Part shown: in pieces, positions 1 through 6,095 of the stretch
Layout: the number at the start of each line of letters is the position of its first letter
Numbering within the stretch: the first letter of the stretch is position 1
The notes under the pieces: generated by a model
What the model was told of the DNA's origin: nothing
The model's input: only the letters and a program-made list of their open reading frames with translations
Database searches by the model: none
Translations under genes and position numbers: made by a program
Source of the DNA: Bacillota bacterium
GTDB lineage: Bacteria > Bacillota > UBA4882 > UBA10575
DNA: 8,361 nt
Assembly: GCA_012512605.1 (NCBI GenBank)
Contig: JAAZDX010000154.1
Span: 1-8,361, forward strand
Direction: 5' to 3'

Positions 1-609
1 GATAAGGTAGTTTCGAACCAAAGCGGCACAAAGGCCCGCCACAATATCCTCCAGACTATGGCCCAACTGTTGCTTGTGGATCATATCCGATTCAGCAAAA
101 ACCGAACAACGCCCCGCAATCCGCACCGGATTTTTCGAACGCAAAGCAATCCGACTAAATTCGGTGATCGAAAGGTTAAGTCGGTGCGCCTGTTGGTCGA
201 GGAACGAACCGGTCCCGGCCGCACAAACCGTATTCATCCCAAAGTCGATGGCCACGCCCTGGTCGATCAGGATTATCTTTGAATCTTGGCCGCCAATCTC
301 CAGTACCGTCCGGACCTGAGGATAAGCACGTAAAGCCGCCACCCCATGGGCGGTAATTTCATTTTTAATTACATCAGCCCCGATGATCGCCCCGATCAAC
401 TGCCGTCCCGAACCGGTCACCCCAACCCCCAAGACCTTTACATCGGCAAACTCCGGTGTCACCTCACGAAAGGCCTTTTGCACCGAACCAATGGGGTTGC
501 CTTCGGTTCGTAAATAGATTTTATTAATAATCCGACCCCTTGGCTCCATCACCACTAGGTTCGTACTGACCGAACCCACGTCCACTCCTAAATAAACGCC
601 GTCTTCCAT
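1..609 (-). CDS. HgdC/BcrA-D/BadF-G-type acyl-CoA dehydratase activase (ASKHA ATPase), 3' end cut by window edge
   Basis: The 203 visible residues are the N-terminal part of an ASKHA-fold activase of the family that activates 2-hydroxyacyl-CoA dehydratases and benzoyl-CoA reductases. These are cytoplasmic dimers that bridge one [4Fe-4S] cluster and couple ATP hydrolysis to low-potential electron transfer into a partner. Visible motifs are phosphate-1 GVDVGSVSTN (8-17), GVTGSGR (63-69), the phosphate-2 region EIGGQDSKI (104-112), NTVCAAGTGSF with Cys129 (126-136), and GRCSVFAESDMIHKQ with Cys168 (167-180). The 39-residue spacing of the two Cys equals that of the cluster ligands Cys127 and Cys166 of Acidaminococcus HgdC. 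The ATG at 609-607 is chosen because an in-frame TAG lies directly upstream; its Shine-Dalgarno is weak. The gene follows the two HgdB-like genes after 91 bp, so they are its likely partners. The substrate is unknown. The C-terminal third is outside the window, so a fusion to further domains cannot be excluded. Confidence 0.95.
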   Translation of the reverse strand, partial: MEDGVYLGVDVGSVSTNLVVMEPRGRIINKIYLRTEGNPIGSVQKAFREVTPEFADVKVLGVGVTGSGRQLIGAIIGADVIKNEITAHGVAALRAYPQVRTVLEIGGQDSKIILIDQGVAIDFGMNTVCAAGTGSFLDQQAHRLNLSITEFSRIALRSKNPVRIAGRCSVFAESDMIHKQQLGHSLEDIVAGLCAALVRNYLI

Positions 610-691
610 CTAGAATCACCCACTTCTAAAAAAACTTCCAGTTATCCGTCATTCGTTGTTCGCAACGTTCTAATCATGCGCCAATCTTAAG

Positions 692-718
692 TCCGGCGTC
701 TTACCCCAGCACGCCGGA
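692..718 (-). other. GC-rich hairpin spanning the stop codon of the COG3581-like gene
   Basis: The arms 692-699 (tccggcgt) and 711-718 (acgccgga) are a perfect 8-bp inverted repeat around an 11-nt loop. In the minus-strand RNA the loop contains the TAA stop codon at 703-701. No T-run follows on the minus strand (the next bases are cttaag), so it does not look like an intrinsic terminator. It may act as a 3'-end stabiliser, a processing site or a translation attenuator between this gene and the activase. The rest of the 610-700 gap shows no convincing promoter. Confidence 0.5.
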
Positions 719-1816
719 GGGCACCCTCCTTGCCCCTTTGTCGCCCGCGCGTCGGCGCCATAGCAGATCAACAAAAGCTTCCAAGCGGGTCATCACACCC
801 GCCTCCGCCGAATGCTCATCCAGGACCAGCGTTAAAATGGGAAGTTGGTAGGCGGCGCTGACCGCCGGCGTAATGCTTTGGGCGACAATCTCCGGCATAC
901 AGGTGAAGGGAAGAACTTGGATCACCCCATCCAAGCGGTTAACCCCCGCATCAACCATTTCGGCAATGGTTTCCCGGCCGTGACCGCCAACAAAGGCGGG
1001 TAAAAAGGGGGTGGAAAGGAGAACCGTCCGCTGCCGATGGTGGGGATAGAAAAAACCAAATAAATGCTCTTCCAACCATTGGGAGATGGACATGGTCCGG
1101 ACCACTTCAACCCCCTTCTCCCCTAGAAGCATTTCCAGGTGAAAATTGACCCTTGGTTCGAGCACCATATAGATTTCACCGATAATCTTTACCCGCAGCG
1201 GACGGGCGGTCTCCGGTCGCCGGTCGACCTGGAGCTCCTTCTCCAACTGCCGGTAGTGGTCGCCAAGTTTTTCAAGCTTTTTCTCCTTCCGCATCGCCGC
1301 GAGAAAACCTTCGTAGCTGCGCTGTACCTTTACCCGGTCTTCACTGCGGGGCAGTACAAAGCGCAGGAGCGCGTTACCCTGGTCAACCCAGCGGATTTTC
1401 TGCCAGGCCAGACGAAAGGCGGCGGCGGCTTGGTGCAACGGAACCTTTTCCAGCAACATCCGTAAGGTACGGTAAAGCTCCTGCCGCTCGCCTCCAAGCG
1501 GCTCAAGTAGAAACATCTGGAATTTATAACCCAAATCCGCCAGGATCCGTTGCTGTATTTGGGCATAGTAACCAAAACGGCAAGGCCCCAAGCCCCCGCC
1601 CATCAAGATCCCTTCCGCCCCCTGCTCAAAAGCTTCAATAAAGTTACCAAGGTTAATCTTAAAAGGTAGGCAGGCTCCTTCCGGTGAGTATTTGGCCCCC
1701 AGTTCAAAGGTGCGTTTATTGGTTGGTGGGGCTGGTACTGCTTCATGACCAAGACCGTTCAGTAAAGTTTCCACCGGAAGCGAAAGGAGGCCCATGTGGG
1801 GGAAGGTTAAACGCAA
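701..1816 (-). CDS. HgdB-related protein, COG3581-like (acyl-CoA dehydratase activase-associated)
   Basis: A 371-residue protein of the group usually annotated as 2-hydroxyglutaryl-CoA dehydratase or CoA-protein-activase related, COG3581-like. Recognisable blocks are TFPHMG (4-9), KYSPEGACLPFKINLGNF (42-59, Cys49), GGGLGPCRFGYY (73-84, Cys79), GEIYMVLEPRVNFHLE (213-228), GGHGRET (277-283), PFTCMPEIVAQSI (303-315, Cys306) and a C-terminal LDEHSAEAG..TRLEAF (332-348). Cys49, Cys79 and Cys306 are its only cysteines and are good candidates for iron-sulfur ligands. There is no signal peptide or membrane segment, so it should be cytoplasmic. The start is TTG at 1816-1814, supported by GAGGAG (1828-1823) six bases upstream and by the family-typical N-terminus. 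It overlaps the upstream COG3580-like gene by 10 bp, so the two are probably translationally coupled and made in equal amounts. The reaction is not known; by analogy with HgdB it would accept electrons from the activase. Confidence 0.9.
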   Translation of the reverse strand: MRLTFPHMGLLSLPVETLLNGLGHEAVPAPPTNKRTFELGAKYSPEGACLPFKINLGNFIEAFEQGAEGILMGGGLGPCRFGYYAQIQQRILADLGYKFQMFLLEPLGGERQELYRTLRMLLEKVPLHQAAAAFRLAWQKIRWVDQGNALLRFVLPRSEDRVKVQRSYEGFLAAMRKEKKLEKLGDHYRQLEKELQVDRRPETARPLRVKIIGEIYMVLEPRVNFHLEMLLGEKGVEVVRTMSISQWLEEHLFGFFYPHHRQRTVLLSTPFLPAFVGGHGRETIAEMVDAGVNRLDGVIQVLPFTCMPEIVAQSITPAVSAAYQLPILTLVLDEHSAEAGVMTRLEAFVDLLWRRRAGDKGARRVPSGVLG

Positions 1817-2766
1817 CTTAATCTCCTCTTTCTCTGCAAAAGATCGATAAAAGCCTCGATTCTTGTCACCAACCCGGCTTCTCCCGAATGTTCGTCCAGA
1901 TCGAGCTGGAGGAGGGGCAGGCCGATCGCTTTTGCCTCCTTCTTAATCAACTCCCCGATTAGGGCTTCGGGACCGCAGGCAAAGGCGCTGAGATAGATTA
2001 TCCCCTCCACCCTTTGCTTGCACAAAAGACGAAAAGTGCCGAAGATCCGTTGACTCAAAGTCCAAAACAAGGGCTTGGCCAGAACTTGCAGTTCCTCCTC
2101 GATTTGCCGCGGGGTAAAAAACTCCGGGGCCAATACCTTAAACCCATAGCGTTGGATTAGACCGATCGTCCCTAAATTAATCGAAGGATCATATAGACAA
2201 TAGGGATGGCCGATGAGGCCGATGAGGCGCTTTTTTTCCTCCCGATCACGGCACGTACCGCCGAAAAGGACGTTCTCCGCTTCCTCCGGAAATAACCCTT
2301 GCTGAAGAAGGCGATGGTAGGTGCGAAAGGCGGCTTCCGCCTTTTGCAGCCCTTTTTTGATTCTCCGGGCGGAAAAACCCTGACGCAGCGCAAGCGGGAG
2401 CGCTTGCGGCGACCCTAAGCCACAGTTTTTCTCACTTTTCCAGATTAAAACCGGCTGCTTGCCCACCGCCTGCTTGGTCATTTCCGGTAAGCCCATAAAT
2501 TTTGGGCAAATATAATCCTTTTTATTGATACTGACCAGACGTGGAACCAACAGGTAATCACATTGGGTGCGCAAGGCTAAACAATGGCCGATGAATACTT
2601 TCACCGGCAGACAGGCTTCATCGACGGCGGCTTTAACCCCGGCGTTGACCAGCTCCTTACCGGTTGGTCCCGAGACCACCGGCGTCAGGCCCAACTCCGC
2701 GAAAAAAACACGCCACAGCGGTCCATACCAGTAGTAGAGGAGCGCCCGTGGAATGCCAATCTTGAT
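1807..2766 (-). CDS. HgdB-related protein, COG3580/DUF2229-like, with apparent ATC start codon
   Basis: A 319-residue cytoplasmic protein of the COG3580/DUF2229-like group that accompanies HgdC-type activases. Reading upstream in frame restores the family-typical N-terminus (M)KIGIPRALLYY (1-12). Other blocks are DEACLPVK (49-56, Cys52), DYICPKF (84-90, Cys87), GHPYCLYDP (186-194, Cys190), AFACGPE (261-267, Cys264) and LDEHSGEAG..TRIEAF (290-306). It has ten cysteines, several in motifs that suit an iron-sulfur site. No ATG, GTG or TTG lies between the in-frame TGA of the preceding gene (2781-2779) and the conserved N-terminus. The best start is ATC at 2766-2764, six bases after GGAGGG. The first standard codon, TTG at 2694-2692, would delete 24 residues including the IGIPRAL motif and lacks a clear ribosome site. 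It overlaps the COG3581-like gene by 10 bp and shares a paralogous C-terminus with it. Substrate unknown; the family call is secure, the start less so. Confidence 0.9.
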   Translation of the reverse strand: MKIGIPRALLYYWYGPLWRVFFAELGLTPVVSGPTGKELVNAGVKAAVDEACLPVKVFIGHCLALRTQCDYLLVPRLVSINKKDYICPKFMGLPEMTKQAVGKQPVLIWKSEKNCGLGSPQALPLALRQGFSARRIKKGLQKAEAAFRTYHRLLQQGLFPEEAENVLFGGTCRDREEKKRLIGLIGHPYCLYDPSINLGTIGLIQRYGFKVLAPEFFTPRQIEEELQVLAKPLFWTLSQRIFGTFRLLCKQRVEGIIYLSAFACGPEALIGELIKKEAKAIGLPLLQLDLDEHSGEAGLVTRIEAFIDLLQRKRRLSCV

Positions 2767-2778
2767 CTCAATCCCTCC
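2764..2778 (-). promoter_or_regulatory. Ribosome binding site fixing a non-canonical ATC start
   Basis: On the minus strand GGAGGG (2778-2773) is followed by a 6-base spacer (attgag) and ATC (2766-2764). The site directly follows the spoVAE stop codon TGA (2781-2779). Spacing and strength are ideal for initiation at ATC. The ATT at 2772-2770 touches the Shine-Dalgarno and is too close. The TTG at 2771-2769 is out of frame. Confidence 0.7.
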
Positions 2779-3357
2779 TCAGGTCTGGACCCCAACCATT
2801 AGACCATTGTGCTTTAGAATCTCCTCAATCGCCCTGGTGGTGATCCGGGCCCCCTGATCGGCCCGGTCAACCGGGGACATCTTACCAATATCGCCGATCC
2901 CCACCACGATCGGGACCTGAAGCCCATTCAGCACGTCCACCGTGTCGCCTTCCACCTTCCTCTGACCCGGTGGTTCCGGCCGTCCCTCCTTGTCGACGGG
3001 CCCCCGGTGGACGCGGCCTTCCCGTGTAATTGAAAAATGGACCGGAACGCCGGTAACCCGTTTCGTGTTGGCGGCAACGGCAATCACCCCTAAAACCTGA
3101 AAATCGTCATCACGTAATAAGGCCTCCAACAGGCGTTCGCCATGGCCTTTCCGCGGTTCGCCGCCATCATCCGCCATCACCAACACCGGTTCGCCCGGGG
3201 CTTTTTTTATCTCTTCCCTGAGCGCAGCCGCCGGTAGCGGCGTGGGATTCCCCGCCGAGGCCGAAATTGTCGGCAAACCCAGCCTTTCACCGGCCGCTTC
3301 GATCGTCCGCCGCGCCCAGTTATCACCATCCGTAATGAGGATAATCTTCTTACCCAT
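2779..3357 (-). CDS. spoVAE: Stage V sporulation protein AE (SpoVAEA-type)
   Basis: A 192-residue soluble protein matching the SpoVAEA family, which in Bacillus belongs to the spoVA locus acting on dipicolinate movement and germination at the spore inner membrane. Visible signatures are KKIILITDGD (3-12), SAGNPTPL (34-41), a MADDGG block (61-66), LGVIAVAANT (89-98), VDKEGRPE (121-128) and, near the C-terminus, VEGDTVDVLN..QVPIVVGIGDIGKM (135-160). There are no membrane segments or signal peptide, as expected for this family. The ATG at 3357-3355 is preferred, with a purine-rich AGGAAGGGG just upstream. A TTG at 3375 would add six residues but has no ribosome site. The start lies one base after the stop codon of DUF3189 copy 2. 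The spoVAC and spoVAD genes are not in the window, so this copy is separated from the usual spoVA cluster or the cluster is split. Confidence 0.93.
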   Translation of the reverse strand: MGKKIILITDGDNWARRTIEAAGERLGLPTISASAGNPTPLPAAALREEIKKAPGEPVLVMADDGGEPRKGHGERLLEALLRDDDFQVLGVIAVAANTKRVTGVPVHFSITREGRVHRGPVDKEGRPEPPGQRKVEGDTVDVLNGLQVPIVVGIGDIGKMSPVDRADQGARITTRAIEEILKHNGLMVGVQT

Positions 3358-3358
3358 C

Positions 3359-3820
3359 CTACCCCTTCCTCGCAATTTCCATTTTTACGACACGAACCAG
3401 CCGCCGCAGTCGGGGCAAAGAACGGATAATCCCCCAAGCAGCCAATGGCTTTCCCAACTGCGGATAGCGTAGTTTTTTTGAGATGAAACCCCCGATGCGG
3501 GTGGTCAATCCAATCTCCGTCAAAGTATTAACCAAGATGATCTGGTCGGCCAAGCCCAGTTGGCTTGCTAAGCTTAGAATTGCCCTGACACAAAGTGGGG
3601 CCTGGCTGTTCAGGCCCAAAATATACACCTCGTTTCCTGCTTCGTCCTGACCGACAAAATAGGGCTCGCCGAAGTCCGCAGCTTCGGCCCGATCGAATTC
3701 GGGGATCGCCAGAATTTGCTCCTTTAATACTGGCCCGTCCAGCGGTAGGGTTCCCAGGTGTAAATGGGAAGCAACCACCGATGAGTGGGCCCGTCCGTAG
3801 CAATGATAGATTACTTTCAC
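3359..3820 (-). CDS. DUF3189 family protein, copy 2 (intact motif)
   Basis: A 153-residue protein of the DUF3189 family, found mainly in spore-forming Bacillota and of unknown function. The N-terminus KVIYHCYGRAHSSVVASHLHLGTLP carries the characteristic YHCYG..HSSV block (5-15) and a conserved HLG.LP (21-26). Further on are EPYFVG (52-57), EVYILGL (64-70) and an IILVNTL strand (94-100). The C-terminus is basic (RRLVRVVKMEIARKG), which might favour membrane or nucleic-acid contact, but that is inference. There is no signal peptide or clear membrane helix. The start is GTG at 3820-3818, directly after the TAG of copy 1, with AAAGGAG about seven bases upstream inside the end of copy 1. It sits between spoIIP and spoVAE, which supports a sporulation role. 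The Cys-Gly-His-Ser-Ser cluster could be a phosphate-binding or catalytic loop, but I have no direct evidence for that. Confidence 0.85.
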   Translation of the reverse strand: MKVIYHCYGRAHSSVVASHLHLGTLPLDGPVLKEQILAIPEFDRAEAADFGEPYFVGQDEAGNEVYILGLNSQAPLCVRAILSLASQLGLADQIILVNTLTEIGLTTRIGGFISKKLRYPQLGKPLAAWGIIRSLPRLRRLVRVVKMEIARKG

Positions 3821-4237
3821 CTACAAACTCCTTTGTACTTCCCGAACCATCAAGCCGATGGCATTATACCAACCGCAAAGTCCCGGGCCTACGGCGGGGC
3901 TTTGTTTCCGGTGGCGTTTAAGCGCAGTTTTGCAGTTAATAAAATGGTAATCCAATAGATCCTCCCCCAGGAGCGGAAGCATTTTCGTGATGGTCTTCAG
4001 CACCAACTCCGGTTTTTTTCCGGTAGCTAAGGTGTAAACCCCTTCCCCTTTTTGCCCCCATCCCATCAGAAACAACACGCCAAATTCGCGGGCGGGCACC
4101 CCCTTACCGAGCGGCAGTTCCTGCCGGAGGAGAAAACAAAGTTCCCTTTCGTTCGTAACCCGGGAGGGCAAATACCCAAGATGCATTGCGGCCGCCAAGG
4201 GGGCCACCCCATCTTTGCCCTCCCAATGGTAAATCAC
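3821..4237 (-). CDS. DUF3189-like protein, copy 1 (divergent N-terminal motif)
   Basis: A 138-residue protein that aligns with its downstream neighbour: VIYHWEG at the start against VIYHCYG, AAAMHLGYLPSR against ASHLHLGTLP, FGVLFLMGW against FGEPYFVGQ, and GVYTLATG against EVYILGLN. It is therefore a tandem DUF3189 paralogue. The characteristic CYG..HSSV loop is replaced by WEGKDGVAP, so Cys, His and both Ser are lost. It may be a non-catalytic partner of copy 2. Two cysteines remain near the C-terminus (Cys102 and Cys121). The start is GTG at 4237-4235, the only usual start after the in-frame TAG of spoIIP (4249-4247). Its GGAGG (4256-4252) is 14 bases away, longer than ideal, so expression may rely on reinitiation after spoIIP. 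The stop TAG touches the start of copy 2. Family assignment is less certain than for copy 2. Confidence 0.75.
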   Translation of the reverse strand: MIYHWEGKDGVAPLAAAMHLGYLPSRVTNERELCFLLRQELPLGKGVPAREFGVLFLMGWGQKGEGVYTLATGKKPELVLKTITKMLPLLGEDLLDYHFINCKTALKRHRKQSPAVGPGLCGWYNAIGLMVREVQRSL

Positions 4238-4246
4238 TTTAAATCT

Positions 4247-5368
4247 CTATTCCTCCTTCGGCGGTTGCTGGCTGGTAGATGGACCCATGTCGTCGCCTTC
4301 ATCCGAGCCCCTACCGGCTCCCCCCAAGCTTGTACGGGTTTTGCCAAATCCACTGTTGATTGCAAAATAGATCGCAACCCCGACCGCCAAAAGACCGATA
4401 ATCCACAAAAAGGACCGGGATGCCCCAAAACCCACCGCCCGCTTACTGGCCCCCGCATTGGTCAATACCTCTTTGGCCGCTGTCGCGAAGATCGCCGCAC
4501 CCCTTTCCGCTTCTTCCCGGCTGTTGGTGTGGGTGCCCATCTCCACCAGGAGCAGTCGCGGAGCCAAATCCTGATTATACTTGCCGTCGGCGTAAAAAAT
4601 CCCTTTGATAAAACCGGGATATTTTTTATCGACCGCCGACTTAAGTTGATAAGCAAAGGCCTCATTGGCTTTCATGTTTGGGTTCTGCCGACCAACCACC
4701 AATTGGGCTTTGGTGACCGCCGTATTATTGATCTCGCCCGCATATTCATCGGCCGGGACCGCATCCCGGTGGATATCCAGCAGGGCAATGGGGTTTTTCT
4801 TTAAGAGCTCAGTGGCGGTCCGCCGTGACCGGTCATAAGCCATTGCGTCGTGGGGATCGTGGGGTGTTTTGTCGTGGGCAACATTGATCCCGCGCTCCTG
4901 TAAAGCCCGGGCCAATGATTCGCCCACTTTAAAGATGCCGCCGTTTTCGCGGATACTTGAACGCCCATCCGTCGGAACATAGGATTCAGCCGAGTGGGTA
5001 TGGTAGATGGCCACCGGCCGGTTGTCACTCTTGGCATATTCTTCTTTTCCGGGGATAAATCGGGCCACCGCGCTGGTAAGCCGGGTTAAGATCGACGGGG
5101 CGATCGCCGCTTCCAAATTTACTTCGCGCACGAAGCGAAGGTGGGCGGTGTTCTCCTCCACTTGTTCTACCCGGTATAGCCTGTTGTCGGCCGTTAAGTA
5201 TTGATCCCCTTTTTTCACCTCATGGGCTGTCCGGGCAATGCGGCGTCCTTCTCGATCCACCAGGGTATAATAGCCATCCTCCCGTTCCGTATGTCCCCAG
5301 ACCGGAGCGGCCAGAGTCAGCAGAATAAGCAGGAGTACATACCCACAAATGCCTCCTTTTTTATTCAT
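4247..5368 (-). CDS. spoIIP: SpoIIP-family peptidoglycan hydrolase (stage II sporulation protein P)
   Basis: A 373-residue exported protein of the SpoIIP family, which cuts peptide stems and crosslinks of septal peptidoglycan during engulfment together with SpoIID and SpoIIM. The N-terminus has a basic MNKK, a hydrophobic stretch (8-22) and a possible signal cleavage near VWG-HT (25/26). Residues 33-82 form a small beta-rich region. The catalytic domain spans about 117-302, with YHTHSAESY (122-130; His123, His125, Glu128), HDKTPHD (165-171), LLDIHRDAV (196-204, His200), GRQNPNMKAN (226-235), YNQDLAPRLLLVEMGTHTN (264-282, Glu276). A second hydrophobic helix (319-337) and a polar tail follow. 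The start ATG 5368-5366 is chosen because it yields the signal sequence and has GGAGG eight to nine bases upstream; in-frame codons up to 5503 overlap the previous gene and look non-coding. It overlaps DUF1614 by 8 bp. Whether it is the engulfment SpoIIP or a paralogue cannot be told here. Confidence 0.93.
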   Translation of the reverse strand: MNKKGGICGYVLLLILLTLAAPVWGHTEREDGYYTLVDREGRRIARTAHEVKKGDQYLTADNRLYRVEQVEENTAHLRFVREVNLEAAIAPSILTRLTSAVARFIPGKEEYAKSDNRPVAIYHTHSAESYVPTDGRSSIRENGGIFKVGESLARALQERGINVAHDKTPHDPHDAMAYDRSRRTATELLKKNPIALLDIHRDAVPADEYAGEINNTAVTKAQLVVGRQNPNMKANEAFAYQLKSAVDKKYPGFIKGIFYADGKYNQDLAPRLLLVEMGTHTNSREEAERGAAIFATAAKEVLTNAGASKRAVGFGASRSFLWIIGLLAVGVAIYFAINSGFGKTRTSLGGAGRGSDEGDDMGPSTSQQPPKEE

Positions 5369-6044
5369 GATCCGCGCCTCCTTCCTGTTGTTCCGGTTCA
5401 ACCAGACCCTCCGAGTGCTCGGCGGAACGGTCCGGCCCACCCTGTAGACGCTCCCGGGATTCACCAATAATTTCGGCCAAAACCACGCCGATAATTCCCG
5501 CAAGCACCACCGTATCTAAAACACCAGCACCGCCGATCCGGGTTGGACCATAGCGCGCACCCCGCAAAGCGCCCTCGACGGCATGGGCGACGTCGGCCAG
5601 GATCACCCCTACCGTGGCACCAATAAAGGCCAGGCGCCGCGAACGCCCAATTATATAGGCGGTAACCCCAGCAATAATCCCCCACAGGTACTGGGGTTCG
5701 ATCACCCCGGCGTTGATATCGAATTTGTAGACCTTGGCTACCCCGTAGATGAGCGCACCCACCAGAAGCGCCCCGAGGATTCCCCGGTTGGTCTCCTTGG
5801 CGGTTCCGGCCCGGTACAGGACATAGATGCTTAGGGCCAGCGGAATAAGGGCACCGCCTAAATTGATGCTGACCGGTGGCTGACCCCGGTAAAGAGGGAT
5901 CTCGATAAAACTACCAACAACCATGGCCCCCAGAACCAGCAAAGCCTGTTTATCGTTGAGATACAACCGGTCTAAAACTTGCTGGGCCAGTCCCAACAGG
6001 ATCAGAATACCCGCGCCAATCAGAAGCAACAAGCCGATACTCAT
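5361..6044 (-). CDS. DUF1614 family polytopic membrane protein
   Basis: A 227-residue integral membrane protein that I recognise as DUF1614-like; its function is unknown. About seven hydrophobic helices are visible, near residues 3-22, 34-51, 60-78, 88-104, 119-133, 139-158 and 171-193. A charged hydrophilic tail rich in Glu, Asp and Arg follows (195-227). Two striking blocks are ADVAHAVEGAL (150-160), which places Asp, His and Glu inside or at the edge of a helix, and RIGGAGVLDTV (169-179). The start ATG 6044-6042 has a strong GGAGGAGG seven or more bases upstream. It is the first gene of the putative operon and its stop TAA (5363-5361) lies inside the start of spoIIP, so the two are likely coupled. 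A role at the sporulation septum or in the membrane around the forespore is inferred from context only. Confidence 0.85.
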   Translation of the reverse strand: MSIGLLLLIGAGILILLGLAQQVLDRLYLNDKQALLVLGAMVVGSFIEIPLYRGQPPVSINLGGALIPLALSIYVLYRAGTAKETNRGILGALLVGALIYGVAKVYKFDINAGVIEPQYLWGIIAGVTAYIIGRSRRLAFIGATVGVILADVAHAVEGALRGARYGPTRIGGAGVLDTVVLAGIIGVVLAEIIGESRERLQGGPDRSAEHSEGLVEPEQQEGGADHE

Positions 6045-6095
6045 CCTTTTTCCTCCTCCAGTTCCTGACGTTTGGGTCCGGTCATGTTAAAAGTT

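Noticed and set aside
654..667. Small hairpin cgttg-ttcg-caacg
   Set aside because: Only five pairs; on the transcribed minus strand the loop is cgaa and there is no T-run. Expected by chance at this length.
610..700. Possible promoter for the activase gene
   Set aside because: TTGCGA and GATAAC boxes can be picked out on the minus strand but are only 13 bases apart, too close for a sigma-A promoter.
2692..2694. TTG as the start of the COG3580-like gene
   Set aside because: It would remove the conserved IGIPRALLYY block, which is clearly encoded upstream in frame, and it has no convincing ribosome site.
3358..3375. TTG start for spoVAE six residues upstream
   Set aside because: No Shine-Dalgarno before it, and the extra residues do not fit the family N-terminus; ATG 3357 does.
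4237..4249. Pyrrolysine or other recoding at the spoIIP TAG
   Set aside because: SpoIIP is complete at this stop and a new start codon follows; nothing in the window suggests an amber-decoding system.
4052..4804. Plus-strand open frame of 250 codons
   Set aside because: It lies opposite the well-supported spoIIP and DUF3189 genes, shows no recognisable domain, and its composition is that of an antisense shadow of GC-rich coding sequence.
5369..5503. Longer spoIIP reading with 45 more N-terminal residues
   Set aside because: The extra part overlaps the DUF1614 gene, would bury the signal sequence and lacks a good ribosome site, while ATG 5368 has one.
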